In this document: in pieces, positions 1 through 5,637 of the stretch
Layout: every line of letters begins with the position of its first letter
Position numbering within the stretch: the first letter of the stretch is position 1
Assembly (NCBI GenBank): GCA_955652255.1
Contig: CATPAW010000180.1
Coordinates: forward strand, 1 to 6,449
Source: an uncultured Chthoniobacterales bacterium
Lineage (GTDB): Bacteria; Verrucomicrobiota; Verrucomicrobiia; Chthoniobacterales; UBA10450
Length of the DNA stretch: 6,449 nt
Direction of reading: 5' to 3'
The notes under the pieces: model-generated
The model's database searches: none
Seen by the model: the letters and a program-made list of their open reading frames with translations, nothing else
What the model was told of the DNA's origin: nothing
Position numbers and translations under genes: made by a program

Positions 1-435
1 CACCCCAAGCGGCGTACACGGCACGAAGCCAATCGGATCGCCCATCGCCAGCTTGGCCACATTGAGTGGATGAAAACCGTCCACGTCTTTGCGCGGATCG
101 AGCGCGCGCACGATCGCGGATTCATCGATCTGTTTCGGTGGCGGCGATTGCACAAGAATTCCATGGACCTTGGGATCGCGATTTAATTCGTCGACCCGCG
201 CGAGTAATTCGCTCTGCGTGGTCGAAGCTGGGAGCTCGAGCTTGACCGAATGCAAGCCAAGCTCGCGACTCTTTTTGTCTTTTGAGCGAACGTAGGTCTG
301 CGACGCTGGATTATCGCCGACGAGAACGACCGCAATCCCAGGCGTGACCCCTTTCGATTTCAGGTCGGCAATCTCGCGCCGAAGATCGACATAAACCTTT
401 TCGGCAATCGAGCGGCCGTCGATCAGATTTCCCAT
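1..435 (-). CDS. folD: FolD, bifunctional methylenetetrahydrofolate dehydrogenase / cyclohydrolase, N-terminal half (cut by window edge)
   Basis: FolD interconverts 5,10-methylene-THF, 5,10-methenyl-THF and 10-formyl-THF in the cytoplasm and supplies one-carbon units for purine and formyl-methionine synthesis. The 145 codons present start at an ATG whose first base is 435 and run off the left edge; the family is usually about 280-300 residues, so roughly the C-terminal half, with the NADP-binding Rossmann domain, lies outside. Visible family motifs are VGDNPAS at 40-45 running into Y48 and K52 (the catalytic Tyr and Lys), the GILVQ strand with Q96, and the KDVDGFHP block at 116-123 with D119. 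The usual QLPLP reads QSPPP here, a mild variation. The gene is last in a leftward operon, 18 bases after the acyltransferase gene. No Shine-Dalgarno sequence precedes the ATG. The identification is secure; only completeness is unknown. Confidence 0.95.
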   Translation of the reverse strand, partial: MGNLIDGRSIAEKVYVDLRREIADLKSKGVTPGIAVVLVGDNPASQTYVRSKDKKSRELGLHSVKLELPASTTQSELLARVDELNRDPKVHGILVQSPPPKQIDESAIVRALDPRKDVDGFHPLNVAKLAMGDPIGFVPCTPLGV

Positions 436-453
436 GCGGCGAGCTTAAATGAG

Positions 454-1098
454 TCAGCGGCGCTCAACCAGCGACATCATCGCATTTTGGAGACGCAGTC
501 GCTCGTTTTCGAATTCTTCGGGCGTCGGTGTCAATCTTGTCCGGTGTGACTGACCGATGATGACGCGCACTTTGGCAAATGGTCGCGGAATGATGAACCT
601 GTCCCAACTTTTCACCCGCCAGCAACTCGAATATTCCATGTTGATGGGAACGATCGGGGCTCCGGTTTTTTGCGCGAGAAAGATAATCCCTGGTCCGAGC
701 ACATAAGCGGGCCCACGCGGACCGTCGGGCGTCAGGAGAACGTCGCGACCGGACGCAAGGACTTCGCTCAACTCGAGAAGCGCGGTGGCGCCCATTCGTG
801 AACTCGACCCGCGCACCACGTCAAATCCGAAACGTTGAGTCACGTCCGCGATGAGATCTCCGTCACGGCTCGCACTGATTAGGCCGGCGCCTGGTCGATT
901 CGGAAAAAATTTCTTAAGAATAAATGAAATCAGCAGGAGCCGATTATGCCAGAGCGCGGCAATGTAATTTCCCGCTACTGGTTTTCCCAAAACATTCGCG
1001 CGGTCCTCGATTTCGTAACGGAGGGTTCGCGCCCAAACCTGGAGCAAATAAAATCCAAACGCGATCAGCCATCGCGCGCGCCAGCCTTCGATCTTCAA
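454..1098 (-). CDS. DUF374-family lysophospholipid acyltransferase-like protein
   Basis: This 214-residue protein belongs to the DUF374 branch of the glycerol-phosphate/lysophospholipid acyltransferase superfamily, membrane-associated enzymes expected to move an acyl chain onto a lysolipid or lipid A-like acceptor; the acceptor here is unknown. Visible signs are an N-terminal hydrophobic stretch (about 11-23), the LWHNR block around H51, the SxSRDG block at 75-80 followed by LIADV, the VVRGSSSRMG block at 94-103, and TPDGPRGP at 123-130, which is typical of DUF374. The length fits the family. The start is a TTG at 1098 whose bases form TTGA with the ubiX stop, implying translational coupling; no in-frame ATG occurs before residue 102, which would remove the acyltransferase motifs. 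The upstream sequence has only a weak AGAAG as a possible ribosome binding site. folD follows 18 bases downstream. The family call is firm, the biochemical role is not. Confidence 0.9.
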   Translation of the reverse strand: MKIEGWRARWLIAFGFYLLQVWARTLRYEIEDRANVLGKPVAGNYIAALWHNRLLLISFILKKFFPNRPGAGLISASRDGDLIADVTQRFGFDVVRGSSSRMGATALLELSEVLASGRDVLLTPDGPRGPAYVLGPGIIFLAQKTGAPIVPINMEYSSCWRVKSWDRFIIPRPFAKVRVIIGQSHRTRLTPTPEEFENERLRLQNAMMSLVERR

Positions 1099-1676
1099 GG
1101 CTTCTTTTTGCGGGCGCCACGGCGCGACGTTTGATCGGCCCAGCGATAGGCGCGCGGGTTCGGCAAGCCGATTTGATCGAGAATCCGCCAGACCACGGTG
1201 TCGACCAGATCAACAAGTGAAGTCGGGCGGCTGTAAAAAGACGGAATTGCCGGCAATACGATCGCGCCTGCTTCCAGCAGTGTGACGATGTTACGCGCGT
1301 GGATCAAATTCCACGGCGTCTCACGCGGCACGACAATCAATTTGCGTCGCTCCTTCAAAAAAACATCGGCCGCGCGCAAAAGCGCAGTGTCGCTCGAACC
1401 GGAGGCGATCCGCCCGAGCGTTGCCATCGAACAGGGAACGATCACCATGGCATCAAATCGAGCCGAGCCGCTGACGAACGGAACATTGAGATCGCTCTCG
1501 CCATACTGGACGATCCCCTTCGGAATCTTGAAGGCACCCAGTTCCTGTTTGGCGACTTGTTTGGCGTGACCGCTCAGAACCAGATGAATCTCGTGCGCGG
1601 CGGCGTCGATCTGCTCTAGTAGTCGTTGCAAATAGATCGAACCGCTGGCGCCAGTGGCGGCGATGACAAGTTTCAT
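1095..1676 (-). CDS. ubiX: UbiX-family flavin prenyltransferase
   Basis: UbiX prenylates FMN with dimethylallyl phosphate to make prenylated FMN, the cofactor of UbiD-type decarboxylases used in quinone synthesis and aromatic acid metabolism. The 193 residues match the family length. Visible motifs are TGASG at 8-12 (flavin phosphate-binding loop), S35 in the LVLSG strand, PCSMATL at 81-87, the ASGSSDTALLRAADV helix region at about 91-105, VPRETP at 116-121, and PSFYSRP at 145-151 containing the conserved Tyr. The C-terminus is a basic tail (RRGARKKKP), longer and more charged than the core family needs. The ATG at 1676 places TGASG at the usual distance from the N-terminus. It is first in the leftward operon with the acyltransferase and folD, and divergent from the VOC gene. 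No ubiD is in the window, so its partner lies elsewhere. Confidence 0.95.
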   Translation of the reverse strand: MKLVIAATGASGSIYLQRLLEQIDAAAHEIHLVLSGHAKQVAKQELGAFKIPKGIVQYGESDLNVPFVSGSARFDAMVIVPCSMATLGRIASGSSDTALLRAADVFLKERRKLIVVPRETPWNLIHARNIVTLLEAGAIVLPAIPSFYSRPTSLVDLVDTVVWRILDQIGLPNPRAYRWADQTSRRGARKKKP

Positions 1677-1724
1677 CGGCGAAGAGTTTGAATTTAATCG
1701 GTTAACGGGGCAATAAGATACACG
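1677..1724. promoter_or_regulatory. divergent intergenic region between ubiX and the VOC gene
   Basis: This 48-base, comparatively AT-rich gap must hold the start signals for both the ubiX operon (leftward) and the VOC gene (rightward). On the + strand a -10-like TAAGAT sits at 1714-1719, only five bases before the VOC ATG; the best -35-like element is TTGAAT at 1688-1693, with a wide 20-base spacer. On the - strand a TAAATT-like hexamer lies around 1692-1697. There is no convincing operator and no Shine-Dalgarno sequence for either gene. That a promoter is present is inferred from the gene layout; the exact elements are weak. Confidence 0.4.
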
Positions 1725-2111
1725 ATGGTTAAGAAACTGTTACACACGCGCTACCGGGTGAAGGATCTGGAGAAGACGGTGGCGTTTTACAAAGACGTGC
1801 TCGGGTTGCAAGAAACCAGGCGTCATACGTCCGGACGGGGATCGCAGCTCGTTTTTTTCAAAGCCCCCGAAGGCGAAGAAGAAATCGAGATCTGCAAATT
1901 CGACGAGAGCGGCCCGGTGGTGGTAGGTCCGGATCTGACTCATCTCGCATTTGAAGTGGACGATCTGGAGAAATTCGCACGCGACGCAGCGGCGAAAGGT
2001 TATCCGCTCTCCGATGGTCCTCATAAAACTTCAGGGGGCAGCGCGATCGCCTTTATCGATGCGCCGGAAGGCTACGAAATTGAACTAATCCAGCGCGGCA
2101 AGGATTTGTAA
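1725..2111 (+). CDS. gloA: VOC-family glyoxalase I-like protein (lactoylglutathione lyase family)
   Basis: Glyoxalase I isomerises the hemithioacetal of methylglyoxal and a thiol (glutathione in Escherichia coli) to S-lactoyl-thiol, a cytoplasmic detoxification step. The 128-residue protein shows the two beta-alpha-beta-beta-beta halves of a vicinal oxygen chelate fold. All four metal ligands of E. coli GloA have counterparts: H7 in LLHTRYRV, E55 in EEIEICKF, H73 in LTHLAFEV, and E120 in APEGYEIELI. The length is close to the 135 of E. coli GloA. The ATG at 1725 gives the H7 spacing expected for the family. It stands alone on the + strand, divergent from ubiX, with the carboxypeptidase 44 bases downstream. 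Which thiol is used cannot be read from the sequence, and a related VOC enzyme such as a dioxygenase or epimerase is not fully excluded, but the ligand set favours glyoxalase I. Confidence 0.85.
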   Translation: MVKKLLHTRYRVKDLEKTVAFYKDVLGLQETRRHTSGRGSQLVFFKAPEGEEEIEICKFDESGPVVVGPDLTHLAFEVDDLEKFARDAAAKGYPLSDGPHKTSGGSAIAFIDAPEGYEIELIQRGKDL

Positions 2112-2118
2112 CAACCGC

Positions 2119-2148
2119 TTGCGCGCGTTGAATCTTTATCGCTAATTT
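2119..2148 (+). promoter_or_regulatory. possible promoter of the carboxypeptidase-bioF pair
   Basis: A TTGCGC (2119-2124) and a TAATTT (2143-2148) are separated by 18 bases. The second hexamer ends seven bases before the ATG at 2156, so transcription would begin at or beside the start codon and the mRNA would be leaderless or nearly so. Both hexamers are imperfect matches and the call rests on position as much as on sequence. Confidence 0.25.
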
Positions 2149-2155
2149 GCCGCCC

Positions 2156-3184
2156 ATGAAGCGCTGGTATCGAGGCGGTTTTGTCTTCTGCGCGGTTGGA
2201 CTCGCCGCCCTTTGTCTCGCGGCCGAGCCAGCCGCGATTACGTCAGACGAGGAAAATCCAAACGAGGTTCGGCCGACCGGCGTGCCGCATCGGCAGCATT
2301 CGAAAGCGAAATCTGCGACGACTGCAAAGTCGGATTCGGACGCGACATCAAGCGCAACACCGCGACCGCACCGAACACATCGCAGCACCGCGAAATCGCG
2401 CGAATCTGAGGAGCCGATTCCAACACAGACCGTGCCGGGCTCTGTTCCGAAGACCGGCGCGAGCTCAGTCATCGTGATCAATGTTAGTAATGGACAAGTG
2501 CTCTACGAAAAAAATCCGGACCAAATCCGAGCGCCTGCAAGTACGACCAAGTTGTTAACCGGATTGATCGTGGCTGAAAGCGGCTCCTTGGATCGGCCGG
2601 TGACGGTCGCGCAGGTCGACACTTTCGCGGAGCCGGTAAAACTAAATATTAAACCCGGGGATATTTATCAACGGATCGACCTCCTGCGCGCGTTGCTGGT
2701 AAAAAGCCCGAATGACGTTGCGCGTTGTTTGGCGCGAGACAATGCCGGCAGCATCGAAGCGTTCGCCGAAAAGATGAACCAGCGCGCAACGGCCCTAGGG
2801 GCGACGCATTCACACTTCGTGAACCCGAACGGATTGCCGGACGCAAGGCAATATTCGACCGCGCGCGACCTGTCGACGATCGCGCGGGTGGCGTATGCGA
2901 ATCCCACAATTCGTTCGATCGTTTGCCTGCCGCAGCTGGTTTTCCGCTACGCCAATGGCCACACACGTGAATTGGAAAACACCAACAAACTTTTGAAGCG
3001 ATTGCCCTACTGCAACGGGATGAAGACTGGTTACACCGAGGCCGCCGGGAAATGTTTGATCGCGAGCGGTTCGCGACCGGGCAAAGACATCATCGTCGTT
3101 GTGCTCGGTGATAGTCACTCCGGAGTCTGGCGGGATGCAGGCAATTTGCTCGCATGGGCGCTTTGGAGTCCGTCGGCCGGATGA
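2156..3184 (+). CDS. secreted D-alanyl-D-alanine carboxypeptidase (peptidase S11, low-molecular-weight PBP)
   Basis: The enzyme removes the terminal D-Ala from peptidoglycan pentapeptides in the periplasm and so limits cross-linking. Residues 1 to about 23 form a signal peptide (basic MKRWYR, then a hydrophobic core ending in LAA). Residues of roughly 24-100 form a low-complexity linker rich in Ser, Thr, Ala, Arg, His and Pro. The catalytic domain has all three penicillin-binding motifs: STTK with nucleophile S129 and K132, SPN at 184-186, and KTG at 290-292. The protein ends at 342 residues, soon after the catalytic domain, with no C-terminal beta domain or amphipathic anchor of the E. coli PBP5 kind. 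I chose the ATG at 2156; an in-frame TTG nine bases upstream only adds MPP before the basic segment. No Shine-Dalgarno sequence is visible. Its stop overlaps the bioF start by four bases (ATGA). Family and function are secure; physiological role among dac paralogs is not. Confidence 0.93.
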   Translation: MKRWYRGGFVFCAVGLAALCLAAEPAAITSDEENPNEVRPTGVPHRQHSKAKSATTAKSDSDATSSATPRPHRTHRSTAKSRESEEPIPTQTVPGSVPKTGASSVIVINVSNGQVLYEKNPDQIRAPASTTKLLTGLIVAESGSLDRPVTVAQVDTFAEPVKLNIKPGDIYQRIDLLRALLVKSPNDVARCLARDNAGSIEAFAEKMNQRATALGATHSHFVNPNGLPDARQYSTARDLSTIARVAYANPTIRSIVCLPQLVFRYANGHTRELENTNKLLKRLPYCNGMKTGYTEAAGKCLIASGSRPGKDIIVVVLGDSHSGVWRDAGNLLAWALWSPSAG

Positions 3185-4339
3185 CCGATATTTTCGCGCG
3201 GCAACTTGAAGCTTTGCGCGCGCGCTCGTTAGATCGACATCTACGCGAAATATCCAGCCCGTCGGGGGCGATTGTCGATCTTGACACCAAACGGCTGATC
3301 AATTTTTCCTCAAACGATTACCTCGGGCTGGCGAATGATCCGCAGTTGCGCGAGGCGGCGACGGAAGCGATTGCGGAATTTGGTGTGGGCGCGGGCGCGT
3401 CTCGACTGATCAGCGGGACGCAATCGCCGCATGTTCGCCTCGAAAACCGCACTCGCGAAATGGAAGGAAACGGAGGCGGCCCTCTGCTTCAGCAGCGGTT
3501 ACGCGGCAGCGCTGGGAACAATTCCGGCGCTGGTCGAGAAAAACGACGTCATCATTCTCGACAAATTGTGTCACGCATCGCTGATCGACGGCGCGAAATT
3601 GAGCGGAGCGACCCTACGCGTTTTCCCCCACAATCATCTGGGCAAGCTGAAGAGCCATCTTGAATGGGCGCGGCAAAAGAACTCTGCGGCGTGCATTTTG
3701 ATTGTCACTGAATCTGTCTTTTCAATGGACGGCGATCGCGCACCGTTGCCGGAAATCGTTAAGCTGAAGAAAGACTTCGGCGCCCAGCTATTTCTCGATG
3801 AAGCACACGCTGTCGGAGTGATCGGGCGAAATGGGCGAGGCCTAGCTTTCGAAGAGAACCTGAGCCAGGAAGTCCATGTTCAAATGGGAACGCTGAGCAA
3901 AGCGCTCGGCGTGAGCGGCGGCTACATTTGCGGATTGCGAAACATGACTGAGTGGCTGATTAACCGGGCCCGCTCGTTTATTTTTTCGACGGCGCCGCCT
4001 CCGGCGTTGGCTGCGGCGGCAAAGGCGGCGGTCGATTTTCTTTCATCGGACGAAGGAGAAAAACGGCGGCAACGGCTCTGGCGTAACATCGACATCCTGG
4101 CGGAAGAGCTGTCGATTGAACCAGCCAGCGCGATTGTTCCTTGGATTATCGGTGACGAGAAAGCGACGCTGGTTGCGGCGCAGAATCTTCAAGACAACGG
4201 ATTTCTTGTCCCGGCAATCCGCTATCCGACAGTGGCTAAAGGCACGGCGCGATTGCGAATCACGCTTTCAGCAGCGCACGAAGCAACCCAGCTTCGGTCG
4301 CTGGCTGGCGTGATAAAACGCCTCCCGAAAAGAGACTGA
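3181..4339 (+). pseudogene. bioF: BioF, 8-amino-7-oxononanoate synthase, interrupted by a single-base frameshift
   Basis: BioF is a PLP enzyme that condenses pimeloyl-ACP or pimeloyl-CoA with L-alanine to make 8-amino-7-oxononanoate, the first ring-assembly step of biotin synthesis. The gene reads in one frame from the ATG at 3181 to N89 (base 3447) and in the +1 frame from base 3449 to the stop at 4337-4339. Ignoring one C gives a continuous 385-residue protein, the same size as E. coli BioF (384). Without that correction the first frame stops at 3663. Family marks in the joined protein are NFSSNDYLGL (41-50), GAGASRLISGT (70-80), H131 in DKLCHASL (stacks on PLP), D206 and H209 in LFLDEAHAVG, and the PLP lysine K240 in GTLSKALG. 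The ATG overlaps the carboxypeptidase stop (ATGA), implying coupling. No other bio gene is in the window. A kbl-like or serine palmitoyltransferase-like relative is less likely given the motifs. A sequencing or assembly error is as plausible as a real mutation. Confidence 0.88.
3442..3451 (+). other. frameshift point in bioF
   Basis: The local sequence is GAAAACCGCA. The first frame reads Glu-Asn and then continues into Arg-Thr-Arg, which does not resemble the family. Dropping one of the two C bases (3447 or 3448) restores Glu-Asn-Ala-Leu-Ala-Lys-Trp, matching the conserved H-x-x-LE-x-x-LA-x-W helix of BioF proteins. The run of four A before two C is short, so the site is not a classic long homopolymer and not a recognised programmed slippage heptamer. 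Confidence 0.85.
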
Positions 4340-4357
4340 ACGAAACCGATTCGCCGA

Positions 4358-4636
4358 TTACGGAGTGCGCGAGGCCGCCCAGTAGCGGAGCAACGGACTC
4401 GGCATTAACGCCGGATTTTGGTCGACCGTCGCGGGAGCATCGGCCGGAACATCTTCCGGACCTTCGGCCGGAGGTGCCGGCTCTTCACCGATTGCGCCCG
4501 GCTCGGTCGCATTGCTGGCGTACTTGGTCATCAGGCGCTGCTCGAGCGTTTGGTTGGCAGTCGTCGTCTGAGAAGTGGTCGAACAAGCTGGGAGGAGCGC
4601 GAGGCTGAGCAGGCAGAAAGCGATTCCGATTTTCAT
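4358..4636 (-). CDS. small predicted lipoprotein, Pro/Ala/Glu-rich, unknown function
   Basis: I do not recognise the family. From the ATG at 4636 the product has 92 residues and begins with a compact lipoprotein signal (MKIGIAF, then a Leu-rich core) ending in L15-P16-A17-C18. Cys18 would be lipidated; Pro at position -2 is uncommon for a lipobox, so processing is likely but not certain. The mature part starts with a Ser/Thr/Gln-rich stretch (19-30), then a short helix-like segment LEQRLMTKYA (31-40), then an acidic Pro/Ala/Glu-rich stretch (46-70), ending in PLLRYWAASRTP. The frame stays open 27 codons further upstream, but that extension would bury the signal peptide and crosses the probable promoter, so I reject it. 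Its 3' end converges on bioF with 18 bases between the stops. There is no Shine-Dalgarno sequence. It may be an outer-membrane-anchored tether or accessory protein; that is a guess. Confidence 0.72.
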   Translation of the reverse strand: MKIGIAFCLLSLALLPACSTTSQTTTANQTLEQRLMTKYASNATEPGAIGEEPAPPAEGPEDVPADAPATVDQNPALMPSPLLRYWAASRTP

Positions 4637-4666
4637 TAGACTGTGAAAGTTAGTGCTGGCGACGCT

Positions 4667-4690
4667 TTTATAATTACTATAATCAGCTCG
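4667..4690 (-). promoter_or_regulatory. possible promoter of the small lipoprotein gene
   Basis: The gap between mtnP and the lipoprotein gene contains an AT-rich island. On the - strand a TATAAA hexamer (4672-4667) lies about 30 bases before the lipoprotein ATG, a normal -10 distance for a short leader, but no good -35 hexamer stands 16-18 bases further upstream. On the + strand the same island reads TATAAT twice (4669-4674 and 4678-4683), with no rightward gene nearby to serve. I call the - strand reading because it fits the gene layout. Confidence 0.3.
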
Positions 4691-4713
4691 CGAATGGCAA
4701 GACTTTTTTGCCC

Positions 4714-5583
4714 TCACAAAAACCGGCCCAAAATTGGCCGCAGCTTCTTTGCCGTCGCCTTTGGCCAGAGCGTCCGTTCCGTCACCAATGCGTTGTCGAG
4801 CGACCGATGATCGGCCCAGCCCGGGTCGGCCGGAATTCGGGGGATCACTTCGAGCAAGACTTTCTTAGCAGCTTCGGCGTTCGCGGTCAGGTGTCCAAAG
4901 ACCGTCTGGGCCGACACCGGCTCCTCTTCGACCTTCCAACAATCGTAATCGGTAATCATCGCCATCGTGGCCAGGGCGATTTCCGCTTCGCGCGCCAATT
5001 TTGCTTCCGGCAAATTCGTCATTCCGATCACGTCAAAGCCATTTCGACGATTTAATTCGGACTCCGCCCGCGTCGAAAATGCCGGTCCATCCATGTTCAC
5101 GTAGGTGCCGCCGTTGTGAACGGTAACGCCGACTTTTTTCGCTGACTCGGCCAGCAGATTGCGCAACGGGAGGCTAATCGGTTCTCCAAAAGAAACGTGT
5201 GCGACAATTCCTTCCCCAAAAAACGTGTGGTGGGCGCGCAAACTTGTGCGGTCGTAGAATTGCGACGGCAGCAAAATGTCGCGGGGCTTGTATTTTTCCT
5301 GCAAGCTGCCGACGGCGGTGACGGCAATGATCCAGCGCACATTGAGTGAGCGCAGCGCGTAAATATTCGCACGATGATTCAGTTCGTGCGGGAGAATGCG
5401 GTGGCCTCGGCCGTGTCGCGGCAAAAAGTAAACCCGTCGTCCGCTGATGTTTCCGCCGATTAGCGCGTCGGAAGGCGAACCAAACGGCGTCTCGATCTTT
5501 TGCTCGGTCGCATCGCGCAGCTGCTCCATCTGATACAAACCGCTCCCGCCAATGATGCCTATTGCCGGAGTCCCGTCTTTCAT
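4714..5583 (-). CDS. mtnP: S-methyl-5'-thioadenosine phosphorylase
   Basis: The enzyme splits 5'-methylthioadenosine, a by-product of polyamine synthesis and other SAM-consuming reactions, with phosphate into adenine and 5-methylthioribose 1-phosphate, feeding methionine and adenine salvage in the cytoplasm. At 289 residues it matches human MTAP (283). Visible family features are GIIGGSGLY at 9-17 (phosphate-binding loop), RHGRGHR at 56-62, PHELNHRANIYAL at 65-77, the TAVGSL block at 89-94, NMDGPAFSTRAES at 163-175, the IGMTNLPEAKLAREAE block at 186-201, and TDYDCW at 211-216, whose two Asp residues recognise adenine and favour MTAP over a 6-oxopurine phosphorylase. The ATG at 5583 puts GGSG at the expected position. 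It is divergent from the 257-residue lipoprotein gene and upstream of the small lipoprotein gene. No other methionine-salvage gene (mtnA, mtnB, mtnD) is in the window. Confidence 0.95.
   Translation of the reverse strand: MKDGTPAIGIIGGSGLYQMEQLRDATEQKIETPFGSPSDALIGGNISGRRVYFLPRHGRGHRILPHELNHRANIYALRSLNVRWIIAVTAVGSLQEKYKPRDILLPSQFYDRTSLRAHHTFFGEGIVAHVSFGEPISLPLRNLLAESAKKVGVTVHNGGTYVNMDGPAFSTRAESELNRRNGFDVIGMTNLPEAKLAREAEIALATMAMITDYDCWKVEEEPVSAQTVFGHLTANAEAAKKVLLEVIPRIPADPGWADHRSLDNALVTERTLWPKATAKKLRPILGRFL
4718..4740 (-). terminator. possible intrinsic terminator overlapping the 3' end of mtnP
   Basis: Read on the - strand, a GC-only 5-bp stem CGGCC (4740-4736) / GGCCG (4728-4724) with a 7-base AATTTTG loop is followed by one G and five T (4722-4718), just before the mtnP stop codon. 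This has the layout of a Rho-independent terminator. The stem is short and lies inside the coding sequence (codons for the Arg-Pro-Ile-Leu-Gly-Arg end), so efficiency is uncertain. It would separate mtnP from the small lipoprotein gene downstream. Confidence 0.4.
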
Positions 5584-5594
5584 TTTGCGCCGCG

Positions 5595-5624
5595 ATTAAA
5601 TCTGAAAGATCGACGAGTTGGGAA
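5595..5624 (-). promoter_or_regulatory. probable mtnP promoter
   Basis: On the - strand TTCCCA (5624-5619) and TTTAAT (5600-5595) are separated by 18 bases; they match sigma-70 consensus at four and five of six positions. The -10 box ends 11 bases before the mtnP ATG, so the leader would be only about five bases and could hold no Shine-Dalgarno sequence. Its -35 box lies next to the rightward TATAAT of the divergent lipoprotein gene, so the two promoters would compete for space. Confidence 0.4.
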
Positions 5625-5627
5625 GCG

Positions 5628-5633
5628 TATAAT
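5628..5633 (+). promoter_or_regulatory. perfect TATAAT -10 box just upstream of the 257-residue lipoprotein gene
   Basis: A consensus TATAAT ends only four bases before the ATG at 5638. If used, transcription would start at or beside the A of the start codon, giving a leaderless mRNA. I see no clear -35 hexamer 16-18 bases upstream and no extended -10 TG, which lowers confidence. If transcription instead began two or more bases later, the ATG would be lost and the element would be fortuitous. Confidence 0.35.
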
Positions 5634-5637
5634 CGGG

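Noticed and set aside
1111..1126. GCGCC/GGCGC inverted repeat near the end of ubiX as a terminator
   Set aside because: The loop would be only two bases, and on the ubiX coding strand it is followed by an A run, not a T run; the operon continues past it.
924..1220. Open frames on the + strand and second - strand frame across the ubiX/acyltransferase junction
   Set aside because: They lie inside two confidently identified - strand genes, have Arg/Ala-rich compositions typical of out-of-frame GC-rich DNA, and show no motifs.
2112..2135. Hairpin after the VOC gene (CAAC...GTTG) as a terminator
   Set aside because: The stem is interrupted and short and no T tract follows.
2053..2481. 142-codon - strand open frame
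   Set aside because: It is antisense to the end of the VOC gene and the signal peptide and linker of the carboxypeptidase, with no recognisable domain.
3442..3451. Programmed frameshift signal in bioF
   Set aside because: The shift needed is +1, but there is no X XXY YYZ heptamer, no in-frame stop or rare-codon stall at the site and no obvious downstream structure. BioF is not known as a recoded gene.
4637..4717. 27-codon N-terminal extension of the small lipoprotein
   Set aside because: It would place a charged segment before the signal peptide and cross the AT-rich promoter-like island; the internal ATG gives a normal lipoprotein signal.
5500..5637. 46-codon N-terminal extension of the 257-residue lipoprotein
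   Set aside because: It overlaps the start of mtnP in antisense and would bury a clear signal peptide.
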